Positions 1-6,444 of a stretch of DNA of 10,087 bases are shown here, one piece after another. Every line of letters begins with the position of its first letter. Within the stretch, counting starts at the first letter, position 1. The stretch is from Actinobacteria bacterium ATB1. GTDB taxonomy: Bacteria; Actinomycetota; Acidimicrobiia; UBA2766. The DNA lies in assembly GCA_021404985.1 (NCBI GenBank), contig QWHP01000069.1:1-10087 (forward strand), written 5' to 3'. The translations under genes were made by a program, and so were the position numbers. The notes under the pieces are model-generated. The model searched no databases. It was not told the DNA's origin and saw only the letters and a program-made list of their open reading frames with translations.

Positions 1-1780
1 AGTGCGTATGGCGGTGGCCGAGATCGCCGAGGGTCTCGTCAGCCTGTACCGCGACCGTCTCGCTGCTCAGGGCCACACCCACGCCCCCGACGGCGACTGG
101 ATGCAGCGCCTCGTGGAGACGTTCCCCTGGGAGGAGACGCCCGACCAGGCCCGGGCGATCACCGAGGTCGCGGTGGACATGGAGTCGCCGACCCCGATGG
201 ACCGGCTCGTCTGCGGCGACGTGGGTTATGGCAAGACCGAGATCGCGGTGAGGGCGGTCCTCAAGACCGTCGCCGACGGGCGACAGGCCGCCGTCCTCGT
301 ACCGACGACGGTGCTTGCACAGCAGCATCACCAGACTTTCGCGGAACGCTTCGCCGAGCTTCCGATCCGCGTCGAGATGCTCTCACGGTTCCTCACCCCG
401 GCCGAGCAGAAGCGCGTCACGGCCGACCTCCGCGCGGGGAAGGTGGATGTCGTCATCGGCACCCACCGTCTCCTCACCGACGACGTCGAGATCCCGAAGC
501 TCGGCCTCCTCGTCGTGGACGAAGAGCAGAGGTTCGGCGTCAAGGCGAAGGAGAGGTTGAAGGAGATCCGCACCAGCGTCGACGTCCTCACGATGACGGC
601 GACGCCGATACCTCGGACGCTGGAGTTTGCTCTGACCGGCATCCGGGACATGAGCGTCGTCAACACACCTCCGGAGGACCGGCGTCCGGTTCTCACGTAT
701 GTGGGTGAGTTCGATGAGCAGGCGGTGGCTGGCGCAGTACGCCGCGAGTTGCTCCGGGACGGGCAGGTCTTCTATGTCCACAACCGCGTGCAGTCGATCG
801 ACCGCGCCGCCACGCAGCTCGGGAGACTGGTCCCGGAGGCCCGCATAGCAGTCGCGCACGGCCAGATGGACGAGGGGAGCCTCGAGCAGATCATGCTCGG
901 CTTCTGGGACGGCAACTTCGACGTCCTCGTCTCGACCACCATCATCGAATCGGGGCTCGACATCCCGCGTGCGAACACGCTCGTCGTCGACAGGGCGGAT
1001 CTTCTCGGACTGGCCCAGCTCTACCAGTTACGAGGCCGCGTGGGTCGCGCCCAACAGCGCGCCTACGCGTACCTCTTCTATCCACCCAACCGCGTCCTCA
1101 CCGAGGAGGCGCACGAGAGGCTCAAGGTCATAGCGGAGCACCAGGATCTCGGTTCCGGGTTCGCGATCGCGATGCGCGATCTCGAACTGCGCGGAGCCGG
1201 AAACCTGCTCGGTCCTGCCCAGTCGGGTCACATCGCCGCCGTCGGTTTCGATCTCTACTGCGAGCTCGTAAACGAGGCCGTTGCCACCCTCCGGGGCGAG
1301 AAGGTGGAAGAGTTGGAGCCGGTCCGCATCGACATCCCGATCGAGACCTCGATCCCTCAGGATTACATGCCCAAGGAGTCCCTGCGTCTCGAGGCATACC
1401 GGCGTCTGGCCGACGCCGCCACCGAAGAGGCCGTCGCCGATGTGCGGGACGAGTGGGCGGACCGCTACGGTCCTCTGCCGGAGGTCGTCGAGAACCTGTT
1501 GGAGTTGGGCAAGGTGAGGGCGGCAGCCGTACGTGCCGGCGTGAGAGAGATCGTCTTCGCCCGCGACCAGGTCCGCCTCTCGCCCTGCATCCCGTCCGGT
1601 TCGAAACGAATGAGGTTCGAGCGAATGCACAGGGGCACAGTTGTCAAGGAAGACACGAGGCAGACCATCGTGCCCTACGAAGACCCCAACACCCGCGGCA
1701 GGGGTGCCGGTGCGAGAATGAGGGTCTCGGGACGCGACCTGTGCGAGTGGATCATCTCTCTGCTGGAGGAACTCACGTGA
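1..1780 (+). CDS. mfd: Transcription-repair coupling factor Mfd, C-terminal half (5' partial)
   Basis: Mfd is the DNA translocase that removes RNA polymerase stalled at lesions and recruits UvrA. The visible 592 residues (numbered from the codon at base 2) begin just after the RNA-polymerase-interacting domain and include both helicase lobes and the C-terminal TRCF (D7) domain. Motifs seen: Walker A GDVGYGKTE (72-80), DEEQ box (173-176), TATPIPRT (199-206), the VHNRV segment (259-263) and motif VI QLRGRVGRA (342-350). The D7 domain spans roughly 447-545. Full Mfd proteins are about 1,150 residues, so about half is missing to the left; the GTG at base 2 is internal, not the true start. The stop overlaps the next gene's GTG by four bases. 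No frameshift or lost motif is visible. Identification is very secure. Confidence 0.97.
   Translation, partial: VRMAVAEIAEGLVSLYRDRLAAQGHTHAPDGDWMQRLVETFPWEETPDQARAITEVAVDMESPTPMDRLVCGDVGYGKTEIAVRAVLKTVADGRQAAVLVPTTVLAQQHHQTFAERFAELPIRVEMLSRFLTPAEQKRVTADLRAGKVDVVIGTHRLLTDDVEIPKLGLLVVDEEQRFGVKAKERLKEIRTSVDVLTMTATPIPRTLEFALTGIRDMSVVNTPPEDRRPVLTYVGEFDEQAVAGAVRRELLRDGQVFYVHNRVQSIDRAATQLGRLVPEARIAVAHGQMDEGSLEQIMLGFWDGNFDVLVSTTIIESGLDIPRANTLVVDRADLLGLAQLYQLRGRVGRAQQRAYAYLFYPPNRVLTEEAHERLKVIAEHQDLGSGFAIAMRDLELRGAGNLLGPAQSGHIAAVGFDLYCELVNEAVATLRGEKVEELEPVRIDIPIETSIPQDYMPKESLRLEAYRRLADAATEEAVADVRDEWADRYGPLPEVVENLLELGKVRAAAVRAGVREIVFARDQVRLSPCIPSGSKRMRFERMHRGTVVKEDTRQTIVPYEDPNTRGRGAGARMRVSGRDLCEWIISLLEELT
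1765..1770 (+). promoter_or_regulatory. Shine-Dalgarno for the SurA-like lipoprotein gene
   Basis: GGAGGA lies six bases before the GTG at 1777, inside the last codons of mfd. It fixes the start of the lipoprotein gene, even though its reading frame is open further upstream. Confidence 0.75.
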
Positions 1781-2691
1781 CGTTCTCGAATCGCCGGTCG
1801 GTGCACGCTGGCCTCGTCGCCTTGATCGCAACGGTGGCTCTCGCTGCTTCCGCCTGTTCCGCAGCACAGCCGCCTTCCGCCCGTGTGAACGGCGAGCGCA
1901 TCGAGCAGTCCGACACGTTCGATCTCCTCGACGAGCTCGGGAAGCTCCAGCTCGAGGCGGGTCAGCCCCAATCCGTGGAGGGGCAGGTGGCGGGTTCCTT
2001 CGACAACGAGACAGCCTCACAGGTGCTCACCCTCCAGATCACGGTCCTGCTCATCGAGCAGTTCGCGGACGATCAGGAGATCGACATCGACATCCCGGAG
2101 GGCGGTGGCCTCGAGGAGCTCGGCACCTTCGTGCAGACTGGGCTGCAGCAGGTGTTCTCGAAGCTTTCGGAGTCTGAGCTCGAGGGCATCAGCGAGACGG
2201 TGGCAGGGAACCCGGACGTCGTGTGCGCGATAGCGCTCCTCGGTGAGGACGAGGTTGCGATCGAGACGGCGACAGCGCCGGCCGCCGAGGAGGGCGCCGA
2301 CCTCGACGACCTTTCCGCCAGGTTCCCCGGTGTCCAGTTCCGCGAGCTCTGTCTGCTCGAGAACCAGATCTCCGCACAGGTGCCCGGGGCGCTCGGCGAT
2401 GCACTCCGCGGGCTCGAGATCGGCGAGGTGTCCGCTCCGGCTAGCACGCCCGAGACAGGCACCCTGCTGGTCGCGTTCGTCCGAGTTGAGCGGGCTTCGG
2501 CGGACGCCATGGCCCAGGTGGCCTTCAGCCTGTGGCTGGCCGAGCAGGACGTGTGGGTCAACTCTGAGTTCGGCGATTGGGAGGCGGCGGCAGGCCCGCG
2601 TGTCGTCCCCCCGAAGGCACCCGCCGCCACCGGCGAGCCGGAGGTCGAGGACCAAGGCGGGGCGGAGCAGACAGTGCCCCTGGCACCCTGA
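1777..2691 (+). CDS. SurA/parvulin-like lipoprotein, probably a non-catalytic chaperone
   Basis: This 304-residue protein is probably exported and lipid-anchored, acting as a folding factor outside the membrane. The GTG start has a good Shine-Dalgarno and overlaps the mfd stop (GTGA). Basic residues 6-7 precede a hydrophobic stretch (about 11-26) and Cys27 in an ASAC lipobox (Ala at -3, slightly atypical). ARVNGERI (35-42) matches the opening of SurA/PrsA N-terminal domains. Residues 149-237 look like a parvulin domain: the stretch before GADLDDL corresponds to the first half, and GEVSAPASTPETG (216-228) to the family's GEVS-P-xT-xG segment. The catalytic His of parvulins (normally R-H-I-L) is absent; that position reads VVCAIALL. 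Cys150 and Cys192 could form a disulfide. The C-terminal segment FGDWEAAAGPRVVPP is typical of actinobacterial SurA-like proteins, followed by an acidic, Pro/Ala-rich tail. Lipoprotein status is fairly sure, the chaperone role is inferred. Confidence 0.8.
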   Translation: MTFSNRRSVHAGLVALIATVALAASACSAAQPPSARVNGERIEQSDTFDLLDELGKLQLEAGQPQSVEGQVAGSFDNETASQVLTLQITVLLIEQFADDQEIDIDIPEGGGLEELGTFVQTGLQQVFSKLSESELEGISETVAGNPDVVCAIALLGEDEVAIETATAPAAEEGADLDDLSARFPGVQFRELCLLENQISAQVPGALGDALRGLEIGEVSAPASTPETGTLLVAFVRVERASADAMAQVAFSLWLAEQDVWVNSEFGDWEAAAGPRVVPPKAPAATGEPEVEDQGGAEQTVPLAP

Positions 2692-4139
2692 TGGGCAGCG
2701 GTCGGGTGACCGTCGTGGGGCTCGGCCCGGCGGGACGCGACGGAATGACCGTGCGGGCAGAGCGCGCATGGGCCCGGCACGGGACACGCTACGTCCGGAC
2801 TGTGAGGCACCCGGCCTGTGGGCAGATGAGAGACGCAGGTGAGGCCTTCGAGTCCTTCGACGCCGTCTACGAGTCCGCACCCGACCTCGACACTGCCTAT
2901 GACACGATCGTCCGCCAGGTCGTCGAGGCTGCCGCGACCGAGGACGTCCTCTACGCTGTGCCCGGCTCGCCGCACGTGGGTGAGGAGACGGTACGCCGGC
3001 TCCTCACCGAGGCTGCCCGGCTGCCGCTTGAGGTGGAGGTGATCGACGGGGTCTCCTACGTGGAGGCAGTCCTCGGAGCGATTGGCGTGGATCCCTTGCG
3101 TGAGGGACTCGTCATCGTCGACGGTCGCGCTCCCGAGGTGCCCGTCCATCCGACCGCGCCGCTGCTCGTCTCCCAGGTCGACTCGCGCCTCGTCCTCGGG
3201 GACGTCAAGCTCGCCCTGCTCGACGTATACCCACCCGAGCACAAGGTCGCGCTCGTCTCCGATGCCGGGAGTCCCGAATGCCGGGTCCGCTGGGTGCCCC
3301 TCGGCGAAGCCGACCACGGTGACGAGGTCCCCGATCATCTGGCCTGCCTCTGGATCCCGGTGCCACCGCGGCGAGAGAGCCGGCCGTTCGAGACGTCTCA
3401 GCGCCACCGCCTCGCGGGACGTGCCTTTGCCGAGCTCGTCGCCCTCGAGGACAGGCTGCGCTCGCCGGGAGGTTGTCCCTGGGATGCCGAGCAGACGCAT
3501 CGTTCCCTGGCGAAGCATCTCGTCGAGGAGTGCTACGAGGTCCTCGAGGCCATCGAGGCCTTGCCCGACGATGCGCCCGGCGGTTCGGTCCTGGTCGCAC
3601 CCGGGTCGTACGAGGATCTCTGCGAGGAACTCGGGGACCACCTCTTCCAGGCCGTGTTCCATGCCAGGTTGGCCGAGGAGGCAGGTGCGTTCGACGCCGA
3701 GGTGATGGTGACGGGCATCGTCGACAAGCTCGTCGTCCGCCACCCGCACGTATTCGGGGACGAGGTTGCAGCCACCGGGCGCGAGGTCCTTTCCCGCTGG
3801 GAAGCCTCGAAGCTGGAGGAGAAGGGCCGGACCAGCGTGTTCGAGGGCGTGCCGAAGAGCCTGCCTGCCTTGATGCGCGCCGCGAAGGTGCACGCACGGG
3901 CGGGCAGCGCCGGCATCGCGTGGGGAACCGAGGAGGCCGAACGTGAGCTCGCGCAATTCGTCGCGGCGCTCCAGAGGGGGGAGGTGCCGGGGACAGCAGA
4001 CGCGGGGCGGGTGCTCTTCGCCATCGTTGTCGTCCTTCGCGGGGCCGGGCTCGAGCCGGAGGCCTGCCTCCGTTCCCACCTGGATACCTACCTATACTCG
4101 CTGCACCCCCAGCCCTCTCCCTCCGACGAAGCCCGATGA
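2691..4139 (+). CDS. mazG: Tetrapyrrole methylase-MazG fusion, nucleoside triphosphate pyrophosphohydrolase (YabN-like)
   Basis: MazG hydrolyses (d)NTPs to monophosphates and pyrophosphate, cleaning the nucleotide pool. This 482-residue protein has the Bacillus YabN layout. Residues 5-225 are a tetrapyrrole (SAM-dependent) methylase domain with VVGLGPAG (8-15), YAVPGSP (88-94) and VSYVEAVLGAIG (121-132). Residues 240-475 are MazG. The acidic motif is EECYE (279-283) then ELGD (313-316), with RHPHVF (350-355) downstream. The spacing between the two halves of the motif is 29 residues because of an insertion around 291-307. In the second MazG repeat (about 395-470) the equivalent ExxGD segment reads ADAGR (436-440), so its metal site looks lost. 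The ATG shares one base with the preceding stop (TGATG) and has no evident Shine-Dalgarno, suggesting translational coupling. What the methylase domain acts on is unknown. Confidence 0.93.
   Translation: MGSGRVTVVGLGPAGRDGMTVRAERAWARHGTRYVRTVRHPACGQMRDAGEAFESFDAVYESAPDLDTAYDTIVRQVVEAAATEDVLYAVPGSPHVGEETVRRLLTEAARLPLEVEVIDGVSYVEAVLGAIGVDPLREGLVIVDGRAPEVPVHPTAPLLVSQVDSRLVLGDVKLALLDVYPPEHKVALVSDAGSPECRVRWVPLGEADHGDEVPDHLACLWIPVPPRRESRPFETSQRHRLAGRAFAELVALEDRLRSPGGCPWDAEQTHRSLAKHLVEECYEVLEAIEALPDDAPGGSVLVAPGSYEDLCEELGDHLFQAVFHARLAEEAGAFDAEVMVTGIVDKLVVRHPHVFGDEVAATGREVLSRWEASKLEEKGRTSVFEGVPKSLPALMRAAKVHARAGSAGIAWGTEEAERELAQFVAALQRGEVPGTADAGRVLFAIVVVLRGAGLEPEACLRSHLDTYLYSLHPQPSPSDEAR
4093..4098 (+). 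promoter_or_regulatory. Candidate -10 box of an internal promoter for enolase
   Basis: TATACT matches five of six bases of the sigma-70 -10 consensus and lies about 38 bases before the eno ATG, inside the last codons of mazG. I see no good -35 at 16-18 bases upstream and no extended -10 TG. It falls in Tyr-Leu-Tyr codons, which are naturally AT-rich, so chance is a real alternative. Confidence 0.3.
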
Positions 4140-5431
4140 GCACGAATCGCCCCCTTATCTCCGAAGTGTCAGCTCTAGAGGTGCTCGACAGCCGGGGTAA
4201 CCCGACGGTCGAGGTCAGCGTCGTGCTCGACTCGGGGGACGAAGGGCGTGCGATCGTTCCTTCGGGGGCGAGCACGGGGGCCCACGAGGCGGTCGAGCTC
4301 AGGGACGGCGACGACCGCTACCTGGGCAAGGGCACCAGGACAGCGGTGGCCAACGTCGACACCGAGCTCGGCCCTGCCGTCGCCGGGTTGGATGCGACGG
4401 ACCAGCGCCGGGTCGATCAGATCATGCTCGACCTCGACGGCACGCCGAACAAGGGCCGTCTCGGCGCGAACGCCGTCCTCGGGGTTTCGATGGCCGTGTC
4501 TCATGCCGCTGCCGCAGCAGTCGGCCTTCCGCTCTATCGCTATCTGGGCGGGGCGAACGCCCATGTCCTGCCGGTCCCGATGATGAACATCCTCAACGGA
4601 GGAGAGCACGCAGACAACAACGTGGACATCCAGGAGTTCATGATCGCTCCCGTGGGCGCCCCGAGCTTCTCCGAGGCCCTGCGCATGGGTGCCGAGGTGT
4701 ACCACAACCTGAAGAAGGTTCTCGTCGGGCGGGGCCTCTCCGCCGGCGTTGGGGACGAAGGTGGTTTCGCTCCCGACCTCGAGTCGAACGAAGCAGCGCT
4801 CGGCGTCATCGTCGAGGCGATCGAGCAGGCGGGATACGCCCCGGGTCGAGACGTCCTCCTCGCACTCGACGTGGCCTCGACCGAGCTCTTCGAGGACGGC
4901 GTCTACGACCTCGCAGGCGAGGGCCGCAAGCTCGATCCGGGCGAATGGGTCGACTACCTGGAGAACCTGTGTGGCCGGTACCCGATCGTCTCGCTCGAGG
5001 ACGGGATGGCCGAGGACGACTGGGCCGGCTGGGAGATGCTCACGGGGCGTGTCGGCGACACAGTCCAGCTCGTCGGCGATGACCTCTTCGTCACCAACGT
5101 CGAACGCCTGCGGCGTGGGATCGAAGACGGCGTCGCGAATTCGATCTTGATCAAGGTGAACCAGATCGGGAGCCTGACCGAGACCCTGGACGCCATCGAG
5201 CTCGCAGCGCGCAACGGCTACACGACGATGATCTCGCACCGGTCCGGGGAAACCGAGGACACGACCATCGCGGACCTCGCCGTTGCCGTGAACGCCGGCC
5301 AGATCAAGTCGGGTGCCCCTGCGCGCACGGATCGCGTTGCGAAGATGAACCAGCTCCTGCGTATCGAGAGCATTCTCGACGGACAGGCGCGCTACGCGGG
5401 GATCGATGCGTTCCCGAGGTGGCGGCCTTGA
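4136..5431 (+). CDS. eno: Enolase (phosphopyruvate hydratase)
   Basis: Cytoplasmic glycolytic enzyme converting 2-phosphoglycerate to phosphoenolpyruvate, with Mg2+. At 431 residues it has normal family length. All expected active-site features are present: the mobile loop SGASTG (43-48), His158 in GGEHAD, catalytic Glu208 in GDEGG, metal ligands Asp245 (LALDVAS), Glu288 (SLEDGM) and Asp315 (GDDLFVTN), catalytic Lys340 (ILIKVNQ), the signature SHRSGETEDTTIAD (367-380) and Lys391 (IKSGAPAR). The ATG overlaps the mazG stop as ATGA. There is only a weak Shine-Dalgarno (GAAG at short spacing), so translation probably depends on coupling or on an internal promoter's short leader. The mazG-eno-divIC order is conserved in Actinomycetota. 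Nothing looks damaged. Confidence 0.99.
   Translation: MSTNRPLISEVSALEVLDSRGNPTVEVSVVLDSGDEGRAIVPSGASTGAHEAVELRDGDDRYLGKGTRTAVANVDTELGPAVAGLDATDQRRVDQIMLDLDGTPNKGRLGANAVLGVSMAVSHAAAAAVGLPLYRYLGGANAHVLPVPMMNILNGGEHADNNVDIQEFMIAPVGAPSFSEALRMGAEVYHNLKKVLVGRGLSAGVGDEGGFAPDLESNEAALGVIVEAIEQAGYAPGRDVLLALDVASTELFEDGVYDLAGEGRKLDPGEWVDYLENLCGRYPIVSLEDGMAEDDWAGWEMLTGRVGDTVQLVGDDLFVTNVERLRRGIEDGVANSILIKVNQIGSLTETLDAIELAARNGYTTMISHRSGETEDTTIADLAVAVNAGQIKSGAPARTDRVAKMNQLLRIESILDGQARYAGIDAFPRWRP
5416..5422 (+). promoter_or_regulatory. Shine-Dalgarno favouring a TTG start for divIC
   Basis: GAGGTGG is five bases before the TTG at 5428, which overlaps the eno stop as TTGA. The alternative in-frame GTG at 5419 lies within this motif and has no clear motif of its own upstream. 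Confidence 0.5.
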
Positions 5432-5769
5432 GCAGCGAGGCCGGGAACCCCCGGGTGAGGCGGGCGGTCACCCTGCTCGTGTCCGCAGCCGTGCTCTCGA
5501 TCTGTGTGCTGACGCTGATCTCGCCTGTGCGCCAGCTCCTCGCGCAGGAGGGCAGGATCGCCGAGGTCCGGCGGGAATCCGAGGACCTCGACCGTCGCAA
5601 CGCCGAGCTCGAGGCCCGCATCGAGCAGTTGAGCGACGACTCCGAGATCGAGCGACTCGCACGCGAGGAGCTCGGCCTCGTGAAGCCGGGTGAGGAGGTC
5701 TACGTCGTGTTGCCCGACCCGGGAACCGGGCAGCCGCCACCTCCGGCCATCGAGCAGCCAGAGCGTTGA
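5428..5769 (+). CDS. divIC: Septum formation initiator protein, DivIC/FtsB family
   Basis: Small bitopic membrane protein of the divisome; DivIC/FtsB pairs with FtsL and FtsQ/DivIB to activate septal peptidoglycan synthesis. From the TTG start it has 113 residues: a short basic cytoplasmic N-terminus with Arg9, Arg11 and Arg12, one transmembrane helix (about 13-32), a charged coiled coil (about 35-72), the family segment EIERLAREELGLVKPGEEVYVVLP (73-96) and a proline-rich tail. The TTG overlaps the enolase stop and has a better-placed Shine-Dalgarno than the GTG at 5419, which would add three residues. Its place directly after eno matches divIC of Streptomyces and the FtsB-like gene of Mycobacterium. 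The family is secure; the exact start and the choice of name (divIC or ftsB) are less so. Confidence 0.92.
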   Translation: MSSEAGNPRVRRAVTLLVSAAVLSICVLTLISPVRQLLAQEGRIAEVRRESEDLDRRNAELEARIEQLSDDSEIERLAREELGLVKPGEEVYVVLPDPGTGQPPPPAIEQPER

Positions 5770-5775
5770 CGCGCG

Positions 5776-6444
5776 ATGGACCCCTCGCTGCAGGACCGCC
5801 AGAAGGCGACAGTCGGCCGCTACGCGGCGAAGTTCGTCGAAGACGGGATGAGTGTGGGTCTGGGGACGGGCTCCACGGTCGAGTGGACCGTTCTCGCCCT
5901 TGCCGAGCGTGGGCTCTCGCTCACGTGCGTCGCAACGTCGGTCAGCACGCAGAGGCTTGCCATCGAGAACGGGCTCGACGTCGTCACACCTGGCGAGGTC
6001 GGCCGGCTCGATGTCGCGATCGACGGTGCCGACGAGGTCGATCCAGACTTCAACCTCACCAAGGGAGGAGGCGGTGCGCTGGCCAGGGAGAAGATCGTGG
6101 CGTCGATGACGGACCGCTTTGTCGTCGTCGTCGACGGGACGAAGCGCCGTCCACACCTGGGCGTCTTTCCGCTTCCCGTGGAGGTCCTCGAGTTCGGAGC
6201 CGACATCGTGGCGGTTCGTCTGCGCGACCTCGGAGCGTCCGACGTCACCCGGCGGCTTGTGTCGAGCGACAACGGAAACCCGATCCTCGATGCGGCATTC
6301 GGGCGCATCGACGACCCGCCCGGGCTGGCGGTCGCGTTGCAGGCGATACCGGGAATCGTCGAGCATGGGATCTTCCCGGGGGACATGGTCGAGCGTGTCG
6401 TTGCTGCGCAGGGCGACGACGTGGTCGAGCTGGTCCGCGGCTAG
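5776..6444 (+). CDS. rpiA: Ribose-5-phosphate isomerase A
   Basis: RpiA interconverts ribose 5-phosphate and ribulose 5-phosphate in the non-oxidative pentose phosphate pathway and supplies ribose for nucleotides. The 222-residue protein has normal length and all the family landmarks: phosphate loop GTGST (30-34), DGADE (83-87), KGGGGALAREK (97-107) with Lys97 and the catalytic-base Glu105, NGNPILD near 172, and IPGIVEHGIF (about 195-204). The ATG lies six bases after divIC with no good Shine-Dalgarno, so coupling is likely. It is unrelated in sequence to RpiB, the type more usual in many actinobacteria. It occupies the slot where Mycobacterium carries a DUF501 gene and a ppx-type phosphatase. 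The gene ends in a CTAG whose complement is the stop of the opposing epimerase gene. Confidence 0.97.
   Translation: MDPSLQDRQKATVGRYAAKFVEDGMSVGLGTGSTVEWTVLALAERGLSLTCVATSVSTQRLAIENGLDVVTPGEVGRLDVAIDGADEVDPDFNLTKGGGGALAREKIVASMTDRFVVVVDGTKRRPHLGVFPLPVEVLEFGADIVAVRLRDLGASDVTRRLVSSDNGNPILDAAFGRIDDPPGLAVALQAIPGIVEHGIFPGDMVERVVAAQGDDVVELVRG

Noticed and set aside
2..4. GTG at base 2 as the start of Mfd
   Set aside because: The protein begins mid-family here; the N-terminal UvrB-like and polymerase-binding domains must lie to the left of the window.
2073..4079. A very long open frame on the minus strand opposite the lipoprotein and mazG genes
   Set aside because: It is the complement of two secure plus-strand genes. 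Its translation is Arg/Gly/His-rich with no recognisable domain, as expected for a shadow frame in GC-rich coding DNA.
3205..4275. Second long minus-strand open frame across mazG and the start of enolase
   Set aside because: Extremely Arg/Pro-rich translation with no domain, lying opposite enzymes whose motifs are intact.
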